Source: Apilactobacillus micheneri (GTDB lineage: Bacteria > Bacillota > Bacilli > Lactobacillales > Lactobacillaceae). From it: 64,000 nt of DNA. Below, piece after piece: positions 1 through 8,394 of this stretch (its first letter is position 1; each line of letters begins with the position of its first letter). Under the pieces are notes generated by a model. That model saw nothing but the letters and a program-made list of their open reading frames with translations. It was not told the DNA's origin and made no database searches. Location: NCBI RefSeq assembly GCF_002993975.1, contig NZ_POSO01000001.1, positions 1 to 64,000 on the forward strand. Reading direction: 5' to 3'. Position numbers and translations under genes: made by a program.

Positions 1-23
1 TGAGCCAGGATCAAACTCTCATC
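1..23 (-). rRNA. 16S rRNA, 5' end only
   Basis: On the minus strand the first bases read AGAGTTTGATCCTGGCTCA, the universally conserved 5' end of bacterial 16S rRNA (the 27F primer site). The rest of the gene lies beyond the left edge, so an rRNA operon is transcribed leftwards out of the window. The exact mature 5' end is approximate. Confidence 0.97.
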
Positions 24-207
24 TTATAGATGAAAAGCTTTTAACTAGCTCATCAAATTAATTGTTTTTTATAAGCGAATTGACTTCGCAATGTTTAATT
101 TCTTATGATCTAAATCATAAGAATCCTTACACATCATCGATTATCAATCTTGTTCAGTTTTCAAAGATCTACTTATCAGTTAACTGCTTTCAACAAGCAG
201 CTCTTTA
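24..207 (-). promoter_or_regulatory. rRNA operon leader with boxA-like site and hairpins
   Basis: This is the pre-16S leader between the last promoter and the 16S gene. On the minus strand it holds ATCTTTGAAAACT (156-168), which matches the boxA antitermination motif of Firmicutes rRNA leaders. It also has a perfect ten-base-pair hairpin at 100-123 and a smaller hairpin around 74-88. These probably take part in antitermination and RNase III processing; that role is inferred from family knowledge. Confidence 0.7.
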
Positions 208-236
208 ATTATATCAGCTTATCAACTTAATGTCAA
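208..236 (-). promoter_or_regulatory. rrn promoter P4 (closest to 16S)
   Basis: On the minus strand TTGACA (231-236), a 17-base spacer and TATAAT (208-213) form a consensus sigma-70/sigma-A promoter. It is preceded by an A/T-rich AATTATAAAAAGTTG block that resembles an UP element. It is the best match of four tandem promoters. Confidence 0.9.
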
Positions 237-305
237 CAACTTTTTATAATTAAATTTTTGAATTAATTTGTTGCTCTTTGTCATATCAACAACGCAACAT
301 TAATC

Positions 306-334
306 ATTATGCCATCTTAACAAGTGAAAGTCAA
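306..334 (-). promoter_or_regulatory. rrn promoter P3
   Basis: On the minus strand TTGACT (329-334) and CATAAT (306-311) are separated by exactly 17 bases. The same AATTATAAAAAGTTG block lies directly upstream as at P4. Second of four tandem promoters, counting from the 16S gene. Confidence 0.82.
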
Positions 335-389
335 CAACTTTTTATAATTATTTTCAATAACTAACTTGTTCTTTTCAACGACATTTATA

Positions 390-418
390 ATAATACCAAA
401 GCTATAAAATAACGTCAA
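390..418 (-). promoter_or_regulatory. rrn promoter P2
   Basis: On the minus strand TTGACG (413-418) and TATTAT (390-395) have a 17-base spacer. The upstream block is AATTGTAAAAAGTTA, a variant of the block found at P3 and P4. Confidence 0.8.
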
Positions 419-471
419 TAACTTTTTACAATTATTTTGTTAAATGTTATAAACCAATAACAGCAGATATA

Positions 472-500
472 ATAATACCAATATAAACATAAAACGTCAA
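472..500 (-). promoter_or_regulatory. rrn promoter P1 (most upstream)
   Basis: On the minus strand TTGACG (495-500) and TATTAT (472-477) have a 17-base spacer. The -35 box sits immediately after the T-tract of the ltaS terminator, so this promoter starts where the previous transcription unit ends. Confidence 0.78.
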
Positions 501-501
501 C

Positions 502-544
502 AAAAAAGAGCATTCACGTATTATTATGTGAATACTCTTTTTAT
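502..544 (-). terminator. ltaS terminator
   Basis: On the minus strand AAAGAGTATTCAC and GTGAATGCTCTTT form a stem (one mismatch) with a short AT-rich loop, followed by a run of T. It lies just after the ltaS stop codon and separates that operon from the rRNA promoters. Confidence 0.88.
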
Positions 545-549
545 ATTAC

Positions 550-2610
550 CTATTTTAATTCAGGAGCGTCTGTTTTATATAGATTTTCAGTATCATTAGT
601 ATGCAATTTATTAAGCAAGTCAGAATGCTTCTTTTGATTAGCTTCTTTTAATTGCTTCATTGCAGCAGAATACTTATAATTAAAGTCTTTTTTATCGACT
701 GTATTAAATCCTTTTGGCTTATAAAATCTCAAAAGATCACCCAAAACAACCCTATCTGATAAGGAAAGTTCATTTGTAACATGATCTTGCATAGATTTTA
801 TTTCTTTCTTCTGATTAGTGCTAGGATTAATAATTGACCCAGTCTTAGTATTATATATGTTTCCACCAACAACAGTATATTTAGGAGAAACCAAATCACC
901 GTTTCTAAATGCAACTACTTGATTACGATGCTTAGATAGAAGATCATTACCAAATTGGATAGTATTATTATCCTTGTAACCCAATAAGTGTAGCAATGTA
1001 GGTAACACATCAATTTCACCACCATAAGTGTGATTAATGCCACCTTTTAAGCCATTCATATGAATCATAAATGGCACTTTTTGGAATTGAGCTAAATCAT
1101 AACTATTAATATTTTTCTTATGCAATAATTGAGCAATCGCAGGTCTGTGATTATTAGAAATACCATAATGATCACCATAAAGAACAATCATACTATTTTT
1201 CATCAAGCCTGTCTTATTCAAGTAGTTAACAAATTCTCCAAAAGCTTGATCTAAATAATGAGCTGTTTGAACATAAGGATCAACCGTATCATCACCAGTC
1301 TTAGTTGCTGGGAAAGATTGATTTTGCTTATCAAGTTCATATGGATAATGGTTAGTTAATGTAATTAACTTAGCATAGAATGGTTGTGGCAATTGTTGAA
1401 TATACTTAGCAGAATCTTTTAGGAATATTTTATCTTTAAGTCCATACCCAACACTATATGAAGGCTTTTCAGTATAATAATCTGAATCAAAGAAATATTG
1501 ATATCCCCAAGACTTATAAGTATTGTCACGATTCCAAAAACTTGGAACATCCCCATGAAATGCTGCAGTACTATACCCATTTTGAGCCAAAATTGCAGGT
1601 GCCGCTTGATAAGTGTTTTGACTACCATAGCTAACCATTGCTGAGCCTTGTGGTAATCCAAATAATGAATTTTCTAGCATCATCTCAGCATCAGAGGTTT
1701 TCCCCTGAGATACTTGATGGTAAAAGTTATCAAAAGAAAGCGTACTTTTGTTATTATAAAATTTATTTAAGTTAGGCGTAACTTCCTTACCATCCACTTT
1801 ATAATTCATTAAGAATTGTTGAAAACTTTCCAAATGCAAAATAAAAACATTTTTGCCCTTAGCCTTACCAAAATATTCCATATTAGGTGAACTACGGTTA
1901 TTTTTTAGATACTTAAGAACATCATTCATATCAGATGGCTTAGCTTCAGAACGAGTTTTACTTTCTTTATATGTTTGATAACCATTAAATGCAGCATATT
2001 CATTTAGTCCTAAATATTTAACAATGTAATTATTGTCAAAAGTTCTAGTTAATAGCCCAGAACGGTTAGCATTTGCAATACCAAACTCTGCAAAAATCAA
2101 AACGATAGACAAAATAGTTACCGCAAAGGCATTCTTCTTTTTAAACGGACAGTGATCAACTTTAATTACCTTAAATAACAATAGGATAATTAAGATTATT
2201 ATGTCCGCAAATACAATAAAATCTAGTGGATGAATAATTTCTGCTAGACTTTTACCAAGATTATTTTGAACATCACCGGAACCTTTAATAACTCCAAAAG
2301 ATAAGAAGTCAGAAAATTCTCGGTAATAAACAATATTAGCAAACAGCCATATTGATTCTATGAAATTAATAATTAACATTAACCAATATGCCAACTTACC
2401 TCTAAAATAGAGCGCTATTCCAAAAATAAGTAATGCAGCTGGTATCGGATTGATTGCTAATAAAAATTCTTGGATTCCACCCTTAGCACCTAAAGTAAAA
2501 TCCATTCGATATGAAATATAAGTTTTTAACCAGAAAAGTAAAATAGTTAATACAAAGAATCCAAACTTAGTATTAATAAATCTTCTGGTATTTTTAATGT
2601 TACTGGACAT
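550..2610 (-). CDS. ltaS: lipoteichoic acid synthase LtaS
   Basis: Polymerises glycerol phosphate from phosphatidylglycerol onto a glycolipid anchor at the outer face of the membrane. About five hydrophobic segments fill the first 180 residues; an extracellular sulfatase-fold domain follows. Seen motifs are LHLESFQ (metal-binding Glu), QGKTSDAEMM (the Thr nucleophile of the family), FHGDVPSFWNRD and YGDHYG (metal-binding Asp/His). At 686 residues it is slightly longer than typical LtaS (about 650). The ATG at 2610 has GGAGG at good distance, better than the TTG two codons upstream. It is the last gene after lafA, lafB and a UPF0104 gene, which fits lipoteichoic acid synthesis. Confidence 0.93.
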   Translation of the reverse strand: MSSNIKNTRRFINTKFGFFVLTILLFWLKTYISYRMDFTLGAKGGIQEFLLAINPIPAALLIFGIALYFRGKLAYWLMLIINFIESIWLFANIVYYREFSDFLSFGVIKGSGDVQNNLGKSLAEIIHPLDFIVFADIIILIILLLFKVIKVDHCPFKKKNAFAVTILSIVLIFAEFGIANANRSGLLTRTFDNNYIVKYLGLNEYAAFNGYQTYKESKTRSEAKPSDMNDVLKYLKNNRSSPNMEYFGKAKGKNVFILHLESFQQFLMNYKVDGKEVTPNLNKFYNNKSTLSFDNFYHQVSQGKTSDAEMMLENSLFGLPQGSAMVSYGSQNTYQAAPAILAQNGYSTAAFHGDVPSFWNRDNTYKSWGYQYFFDSDYYTEKPSYSVGYGLKDKIFLKDSAKYIQQLPQPFYAKLITLTNHYPYELDKQNQSFPATKTGDDTVDPYVQTAHYLDQAFGEFVNYLNKTGLMKNSMIVLYGDHYGISNNHRPAIAQLLHKKNINSYDLAQFQKVPFMIHMNGLKGGINHTYGGEIDVLPTLLHLLGYKDNNTIQFGNDLLSKHRNQVVAFRNGDLVSPKYTVVGGNIYNTKTGSIINPSTNQKKEIKSMQDHVTNELSLSDRVVLGDLLRFYKPKGFNTVDKKDFNYKYSAAMKQLKEANQKKHSDLLNKLHTNDTENLYKTDAPELK

Positions 2611-2633
2611 TATCAATGCCTCCGAAAATAAAT

Positions 2634-3686
2634 TTATTTTTTAGAAATTTTATCTGGTTTAATAAATAATGCTATCGCACCTAATATCATTCCTAAATAG
2701 TAAGTCAACAATCGCCAAATTATAAGTGCCAAAACTAGTTTTGTACTGTTAGTTATATAACTTTTGAACAAAGCCTCAAAACTATATTCTGCCCCACCTG
2801 CTCCACCAGGAATAGGAAACAAAGATATAATCATAAATATTAAAACATGTAAACTAACCACAACAATAATATTTACCTTACTAAATCCTAGTGACAGCAT
2901 TATAAAATAAGGGATAAGATAATAAAAAGCTAGTTGGAAAAATGTAATAATAATAATCTTAAACATAAGTTTCCATTGCTTAGCTATCTTTACACTTTCT
3001 TGGTGGAAATTATCTACTTTTTCATCAATCATATTCTTAAAACTAACAAATTTATCATTACTAATGAAAAGGCGAACCGGCCTAATAACTATGTCAATCA
3101 TTTTTTTGGTAAATGAGTACCAATACATAATTAATAGTAAAATCGCGATTACAAATAAGTGAATAATAAATCCAAAAATAACAAAAATAGCAAGATAATG
3201 AAGTTTTTCTTCAATATATTGAAATCCAACAATAAGACTCATTATAAAGTTTAATACAATCATCCCTTGGAATATAATAAACTTCATCAAAAGAGCAGAG
3301 CTGGCTTTACCTGCATCCACTCCTGTTTGAACCAATACATATAACTGACCTGGTTGACCGCCAGAAGAAAATGGCGTAATACCATTAAATAACTGTTCTA
3401 CTAAAGGAACTCTTAGAGCATCTTTAAAAGTAAAACGCTTCGACTGTGTGTTAACGATTATTTTAGTAATAACTGCTTCTAGCCCTAAATAAAGTGCCAT
3501 ACACATAAATGCTACTAAAATCCACCACCAATTAATGGTGAAAAAGTCTTGAATCAAAACACTAATTTGAATGTCTCTAATAAAGTACCAAAATATAAAT
3601 GCACCAAACAGAAACATAATAACAAAAGTGATTGCATTTTTTTTGACATTTTTAACCTTCTTTTGCTTGAGATATGTAAAAGTCAT
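2634..3686 (-). CDS. UPF0104 / MprF-N-terminal-like integral membrane protein
   Basis: A polytopic membrane protein of about 350 residues resembling the flippase part of lysyl-phosphatidylglycerol synthase (AglD/UPF0104 family). The family motif region TPFSSGGQPGQ near residue 102 is present and there are about eight hydrophobic segments; no aminoacyl-transferase domain follows. A role in moving or supplying lipid for the neighbouring glycolipid/LTA genes is inference. The start is odd: the open frame reaches an ATG at 3686, inside lafB and without a Shine-Dalgarno sequence, whereas a well-placed AGAAGG and ATG (3647-3649) sit just after the lafB stop but in another frame. One extra A in the A8 run at 3637-3644 would join them. 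Confidence 0.82.
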   Translation of the reverse strand: MTFTYLKQKKVKNVKKNAITFVIMFLFGAFIFWYFIRDIQISVLIQDFFTINWWWILVAFMCMALYLGLEAVITKIIVNTQSKRFTFKDALRVPLVEQLFNGITPFSSGGQPGQLYVLVQTGVDAGKASSALLMKFIIFQGMIVLNFIMSLIVGFQYIEEKLHYLAIFVIFGFIIHLFVIAILLLIMYWYSFTKKMIDIVIRPVRLFISNDKFVSFKNMIDEKVDNFHQESVKIAKQWKLMFKIIIITFFQLAFYYLIPYFIMLSLGFSKVNIIVVVSLHVLIFMIISLFPIPGGAGGAEYSFEALFKSYITNSTKLVLALIIWRLLTYYLGMILGAIALFIKPDKISKK

Positions 3687-4674
3687 ACCATATTGATGCT
3701 AAATGTTCCTCAGAATAATATTCAGAAGCTTTAAGCGATTTATCAGATAAAGCTTCTAATTTATTATGATTATTTTTTAATTCTTTAAGTTGAGCATCCA
3801 TTTCATCAAAGTTGTCAAATGGAACATAATAGCCCTCAATAATTTTCTTGTATAAGTCAAGATGTCTTAACATAACTGGTGTACCACAAGAAAAGGCTTC
3901 AAGAACTGACATTGGAAATAGTTCATTATATGAAGGCAATAAAAATAGATCTGCAATATTATAATATTTAAATATCACATTGCGATCAACTATTCCTGGG
4001 AAATGTAGATTCTTAGGTGGATTATCAACTAATAATTTTAGTTGCTTATAACCATCAGTAATTTTGCCAAATGAAAATCCACCAGCCCAGATAAATTGAA
4101 CATCTGGATTAGACTGTGCAAGTTTAGCAAAATCTAAGACACCTTTTCTTGTTTGAACTTGACCTGTACCTACTACTATAAAATCATCTCTATTAAAACC
4201 CATATTTTTTCTGATATCAGCTTTCTTTTCATCTGATAGAGGATAAAATTCCTTTTTACTAACAAAATTGGGAATATAAGTAATATCGTTTTTAGATATA
4301 CCATATTTTTCTAATTTTGGAATAAAGGTTGGATTGACAACTACAATATGATCCATTCTTTTATAAAAAGCAATGACATATTTGTAAAAAATCCATTTAA
4401 CTAGTTTAGGTAACTTTAAACTTCCTTCTAATGTTTCAGGTAAAAAATGAACATAACCGATTTTTCTCCCGCGTTTAGAAAGAAAAGTAGAAAAATAATA
4501 ACTAAGATTAATTGTATGATAATGAGTGATTTGAGATTTACCATGCTTATTGATTTCAATATTAAATTCATTTGGAAAATGTTTTTTAAGCATTGAAATC
4601 AATTCAAGATAAGCGCTTCCCACTCCCTGACCTTTGACTTTATCAGCCGTAGAAAGCATATTGATATTTAACAT
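3652..4674 (-). CDS. lafB: family 4 glycosyltransferase, probable LafB (second sugar of glycolipid anchor)
   Basis: A GT-B fold glycosyltransferase of 340 residues. The C-terminal half has the nucleotide-sugar donor site, with VVGTGQVQTRKG near residue 165 and SYNELFPMSVLEAFSCGTPV carrying the EX7E motif. It lies 8 bases after lafA and before ltaS, the arrangement expected for the enzyme that adds a second hexose to monoglucosyl-diacylglycerol. Start ATG has GGAGG five bases upstream. The lafB name rests on context plus general similarity; the exact sugar and linkage cannot be read from sequence. LafB-type enzymes act at the cytoplasmic membrane face. Confidence 0.78.
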   Translation of the reverse strand: MLNINMLSTADKVKGQGVGSAYLELISMLKKHFPNEFNIEINKHGKSQITHYHTINLSYYFSTFLSKRGRKIGYVHFLPETLEGSLKLPKLVKWIFYKYVIAFYKRMDHIVVVNPTFIPKLEKYGISKNDITYIPNFVSKKEFYPLSDEKKADIRKNMGFNRDDFIVVGTGQVQTRKGVLDFAKLAQSNPDVQFIWAGGFSFGKITDGYKQLKLLVDNPPKNLHFPGIVDRNVIFKYYNIADLFLLPSYNELFPMSVLEAFSCGTPVMLRHLDLYKKIIEGYYVPFDNFDEMDAQLKELKNNHNKLEALSDKSLKASEYYSEEHLASIWYDFYISQAKEG

Positions 4675-4682
4675 AAGCCCTC

Positions 4683-5870
4683 CTAATCGTTTATTCTAGT
4701 CGAGTTTCTAATTTGATTATTGTATTCAATCTGTGCGTTTTTATAAAAAGCTATCACACGATCAGCAAAGTTTTGTGCAGAAATCTCATGAAGCTTCTTA
4801 GCTCTGATGTTGTTAGCATCATTTGACTTAAATTGAACTTTATTATCTAAGTACCCTAGTATATCTGAGACAAATTCATCTTCACTTGAAAATGTCATTC
4901 CTAAGGCCTTATTATCTAATAAATCATCAGTATATGGGCCAGAAGTAACAACAACTTTTACACCTGAAGCCATTGCTTCAATATAAGTTAAGCCTTGTGA
5001 TTCAGAACTAGAACAAGAAACAAATAAATCAGCTAAATGGTAATAAGAACTAATCCTATCATTACTAATCTCACCAATGAACTTAACATTATTAGATAAA
5101 TTCATTTTTTGTACTTGTTGTTCCAAATCTTTTTTAGCTGGTCCATCACCAACAATCATTAATTGTGTTTTTGGTTTTTCATTAATAATTTTAGGCATTA
5201 TATCAATTAAGCCAGATATATTTTTTTCATATGCTAATCGGCTAACTGACAACAGTATTTGAACATCTTCTTTATAACCTAGCTCACTTTTAAGGCTCTT
5301 TTCTGGATTAACATCAAATTTATTAATATTAACTCCAGTTGGAATAATTCTAATTGGACTCTTTATTCCATATCTAACTAAAGTGTCCAATACACGTTTA
5401 CTAGGCGCAATCACCCCTGACATATTATGACAAAAGGCCAAAGTTGCTTCTTTAACATGCACCGGTTTTAATAATTTCCCATTAGCAACATAATGTAGAT
5501 AGTCTTCATACATAGTATGATATGTATGCAAACAGGGAATTCTTAAAAATTTAGAAACAAATTTTCCTATCATTCCCATGGAAAATTCTGTCTGTGTGTG
5601 AATTATATCTAAATTTAATTTCTTAGCTATTTGATAAGCTTGAAACATTCCCCTAACAGCTATTCTACGATCTGTAAAAGAAACAAATGGAATACTAGAA
5701 AATCTAAATATATTTTTTTCATAAGTATTTTTGGATACATGCGGATCAGTAGTAGTAAAAATATAAACTTGATGACCATTATTTTCTAATTGATCTTTTA
5801 AAGTTTTAATTGATGTTGCCACCCCACTGACTTGCGGAAAATAAGTATCAGTAAATATTCCAATGTTCAA
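4683..5870 (-). CDS. lafA: family 4 glycosyltransferase, probable LafA (diacylglycerol glucosyltransferase)
   Basis: A 395-residue GT-B enzyme whose N-terminus (GIFTDTYFPQVSGVATSI) matches the 1,2-diacylglycerol 3-glucosyltransferase group (A. laidlawii alMGS, streptococcal LafA). It would transfer glucose from UDP-glucose to diacylglycerol, the first step of the LTA anchor. The donor motif is SSSESQGLTYIEAMASGVKV, with SVSRLAYEKNI as the preceding beta-strand. TTG start after AAAGGAGGTGG. First gene of lafA-lafB-UPF0104-ltaS, all close together on one strand. In some species the LafA/LafB labels are used differently, so order of action is the less certain point. Confidence 0.82.
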   Translation of the reverse strand: MNIGIFTDTYFPQVSGVATSIKTLKDQLENNGHQVYIFTTTDPHVSKNTYEKNIFRFSSIPFVSFTDRRIAVRGMFQAYQIAKKLNLDIIHTQTEFSMGMIGKFVSKFLRIPCLHTYHTMYEDYLHYVANGKLLKPVHVKEATLAFCHNMSGVIAPSKRVLDTLVRYGIKSPIRIIPTGVNINKFDVNPEKSLKSELGYKEDVQILLSVSRLAYEKNISGLIDIMPKIINEKPKTQLMIVGDGPAKKDLEQQVQKMNLSNNVKFIGEISNDRISSYYHLADLFVSCSSSESQGLTYIEAMASGVKVVVTSGPYTDDLLDNKALGMTFSSEDEFVSDILGYLDNKVQFKSNDANNIRAKKLHEISAQNFADRVIAFYKNAQIEYNNQIRNSTRIND

Positions 5871-5946
5871 AATACCACCACCTCCTTTTAAGCTTTCAAT
5901 TTATTGTAATTATATGTTTTTGGTCTTGCCTTTGCAAACAGTCGAA

Positions 5947-5992
5947 TAAAAAAAGAGCTAAAGAATTATATTTACAAAGCATTCTTTAGTTC
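5947..5992 (-). terminator. ptsHI terminator
   Basis: On the minus strand GAACTAAAGAAT and ATTCTTTAGCTC pair with one mismatch across a 14-base loop, followed by seven T. It lies just after ptsI and before the glycolipid operon. Confidence 0.8.
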
Positions 5993-6001
5993 AAAAAGTG
6001 A

Positions 6002-7726
6002 TTAAATTTTTATAAATCGTTGTTCTATTTTAATAACATCCTTAACCGTACATGCATTTTTAATAATTTCTTCAGACATTTTTTGCATTAAACTATAATC
6101 TAATAAACTAAGTAAGGCCTTAACGTCTAAAGTAGAATTAATATTCATAGACAAATTTTTAAAACCCATCCCTATTAAAATAGGTAAAGCATATCGATTA
6201 CATGCCATTTCACCACAAAGAGAAATATCCATCTTATATGCATTAGCAACATTAACAACTCTTTCAAGCATTCTTAATAAAGCTGGATTTAAAGGATTAT
6301 CTAAAGCTGCAACCGTTGGATTTCCACGATCGGCAGCCATTACATATTGAATTAAATCATTAGTTCCAATACTCATAAAATCAACATTTTTAGCAAATTG
6401 ATCAGCCATTATAGCAACAGAAGGTACTTCAACCATAATTCCTAATTTAGGATTTTTATAAGCAATGCCTCCATCATCCAATTTTCTCTTTTCTTCATTA
6501 ATTATCTTTTTAACTTTATACCATTCATTTAATTCAGAAATCATTGGAAACATGATAGAAAGATTTCCATAAATAGATGCACGCAATAAAGCTCTAATTT
6601 GAGTTCTAAAAATAATTGTTTTAGACAAACTAAAACGAATCGATCGATTACCTAAAAAAGGATTTCTCTCACTACTATCATTATTATCTAAATATGGAAC
6701 CTGCTTATCTCCACCAATATCTAAAGTTCTAATCACTACTGGTTTATTATTCATTGAAGAAAGAATATTTTTGTAGACATTAAATTGTTCATCTTCGGTA
6801 GGTAAAGAATAAGAATCAATGTATAAATACTCAGTTCGATATAACCCAATACCATCAATCATATAATTTTTTATCAAGTTAACTTCTTTAGGGCTAGAAA
6901 TATTTGCATTAATCCCTATTTTTTTACCATCTTTTGTAAATGCATTTCGTTTTTTTAATTTATCTAGTGGCTTTTCAGTTTGATTATACTTAGTTATCTT
7001 AAGACTATATTCTTTAACCAGTTCATTACTTGGATTAACAATTACCTCGCCAGACATTCCATTAACAATAATTAAATCATCGTTAGAAACATTCTTACTA
7101 ATATTATTTAAGCCAAATATGGATGGAATATTTAAAGATTTTGTCAAAATAGCGGAATGTGAAGTATTTGTACCTAAGTCAGCAATAACCCCTTTAACAT
7201 TTTTATTACTTAATTGAATAATGTCATTTGGTGTTAAATCTTCTGAAACAACAATCACAGGTGACTGAATCAAAGCTAAATCAGACATGTTCTTATTTAA
7301 TAAATAAGCAAGCAATCTTTTTCTGATATCATCTATGTCTTTGATCTTATCTAACACAAATTTACCATTACCAGCATTCTTAAGTTTACTAATCCTGCGC
7401 TCCAATATTTCACTTACAGCAGTTTCAGCATTAACTTTACTATCGATAATAACGCTAGAAACTTCATTAATAAAGTTTGGGCTTGAAATAAAAGTTGCTT
7501 GTAATTTAAATATTTCTGAAGAAGCCGATCCCATATTAGTAATAACTACTTCTTCAATTTTGTTTAAGTCATTGACAGCTCTTTTAATAGCATTATTTAA
7601 ACGCTTAACTTGTTTACTAGGATTACCAATTTTCATTGTAGAAAAAGACAAATTGGGGTGCACTAATTTATATGCGTTAGCAATTGCATACCCCTTGCTG
7701 GCTGCAATTCCTTCATAATTAAGCAT
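6002..7726 (-). CDS. ptsI: PTS enzyme I (phosphoenolpyruvate-protein phosphotransferase)
   Basis: Autophosphorylates from phosphoenolpyruvate and passes the phosphate to HPr, the first step of sugar PTS uptake. At 574 residues it has full family length. Domains in order: HPr-binding and swivelling phosphohistidine domain with TNTSHSAIL (active-site His near residue 190), then the PEP-binding barrel with GIGLYRTEYLY, the GIMVEVPSVA and SIGTNDLIQY motifs and the SLCGEMA cysteine motif. It starts 2 bases after ptsH and shares its transcript. No sugar-specific enzyme II is in the window. Confidence 0.96.
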   Translation of the reverse strand: MLNYEGIAASKGYAIANAYKLVHPNLSFSTMKIGNPSKQVKRLNNAIKRAVNDLNKIEEVVITNMGSASSEIFKLQATFISSPNFINEVSSVIIDSKVNAETAVSEILERRISKLKNAGNGKFVLDKIKDIDDIRKRLLAYLLNKNMSDLALIQSPVIVVSEDLTPNDIIQLSNKNVKGVIADLGTNTSHSAILTKSLNIPSIFGLNNISKNVSNDDLIIVNGMSGEVIVNPSNELVKEYSLKITKYNQTEKPLDKLKKRNAFTKDGKKIGINANISSPKEVNLIKNYMIDGIGLYRTEYLYIDSYSLPTEDEQFNVYKNILSSMNNKPVVIRTLDIGGDKQVPYLDNNDSSERNPFLGNRSIRFSLSKTIIFRTQIRALLRASIYGNLSIMFPMISELNEWYKVKKIINEEKRKLDDGGIAYKNPKLGIMVEVPSVAIMADQFAKNVDFMSIGTNDLIQYVMAADRGNPTVAALDNPLNPALLRMLERVVNVANAYKMDISLCGEMACNRYALPILIGMGFKNLSMNINSTLDVKALLSLLDYSLMQKMSEEIIKNACTVKDVIKIEQRFIKI

Positions 7727-7728
7727 TC

Positions 7729-7995
7729 TTAATCAATTAAACCTTCTTTTTTAAATGATTCTGAAATTGCATTAATTGCGTCTTTTTCATCGTCACCTTC
7801 TGCTGAAACAATTATATCAGCATTTTGGCCTACTCCTAATGACATTACACCCATGATTGATTTTAAATCAACTGACTTGTCTTGATAAGTCAAGCTTAAT
7901 TCAGACTTGAATTTACTTGCAGTTTGAACTAACAATGTTGCTGGACGTGCATGAATTCCTGTTGCTGAAACTATTTTAAATTGACTTTTTTCCAT
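7729..7995 (-). CDS. ptsH: phosphocarrier protein HPr
   Basis: An 88-residue phosphocarrier between enzyme I and the PTS permeases. It keeps the catalytic His15 in TGIHARPA and the regulatory Ser46 in [11 protein letters not shown], the site phosphorylated by HPr kinase in Firmicutes carbon catabolite control. Both are intact, so the CcpA co-regulator function is likely retained. First gene of ptsHI, with its own promoter at 8029-8057 and an AGAGGAG ribosome-binding site. Confidence 0.97.
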   Translation of the reverse strand: MEKSQFKIVSATGIHARPATLLVQTASKFKSELSLTYQDKSVDLKSIMGVMSLGVGQNADIIVSAEGDDEKDAINAISESFKKEGLID

Positions 7996-8028
7996 TTTAA
8001 AATCTCCTCTTATTTACATAATAATTTT

Positions 8029-8057
8029 AGAATATCAATTAATTTTATAAAATACAA
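8029..8057 (-). promoter_or_regulatory. ptsHI promoter
   Basis: On the minus strand TTGTAT (8052-8057), a 17-base spacer and TATTCT (8029-8034) lie about 35 bases upstream of ptsH. The match is moderate. Confidence 0.55.
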
Positions 8058-8063
8058 GATTTG

Positions 8064-8267
8064 TTAATTATCAGAATTATTATCAGACAAGTAAGTATAA
8101 GTGATTATTCCATTTTCACTCGCTTTGCCAGAAACTCTTTTTCTAGTATCAAAATTCATGAATGCAACTTGAAAATCAAGAAATTCATCTGGTTTTATCA
8201 CTAATTTACTAATTTCATTATTTTTTAGTTGATTTAATAATTCAGTATATTTTTGCTCATTGATAAT
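8064..8267 (-). CDS. small conserved-looking protein with non-standard (ATT/ATC) start
   Basis: An open frame of about 67 codons reads (I)INEQKYTELLNQLKN and ends with TYTYLSDNNSDN. It has charged, helix-like and beta-like stretches and no membrane segment. No ATG, GTG or TTG exists in frame before the methionine in AFMNF, halfway through. A good Shine-Dalgarno sequence (AAGAAGGA, about 8073-8080) precedes the in-frame codons ATT ATT ATC at 8262-8270, so translation probably begins at one of them. I do not recognise a named family. It lies upstream of ptsHI on the same strand, but a promoter-like site between them suggests ptsH can be expressed separately. Confidence 0.6.
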   Translation of the reverse strand: MINEQKYTELLNQLKNNEISKLVIKPDEFLDFQVAFMNFDTRKRVSGKASENGIITYTYLSDNNSDN

Positions 8268-8394
8268 AATATTCCTTCTTTCTTCTCTATTATATATGAT
8301 TGTTTAATAATAAAACATATTAATGCGATAAATTTGTATATTAATTAAAAATTATAGGTAATTGAAAAGTAAAAATTAAACTCTCATATGTTAT

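Noticed and set aside
231-440. Repeated GTCAACAACTTTTTATAATT blocks look like a short repeat array or CRISPR-like element.
   Set aside because: Each copy is the -35 box plus A/T-rich upstream block of a tandem rRNA promoter; copies are imperfect, unevenly spaced and not flanked by cas genes.
1419-1661. An 80-codon frame on the minus strand inside ltaS.
   Set aside because: It is an alternative-frame shadow of a well-supported gene, with no ribosome-binding site and no family features.
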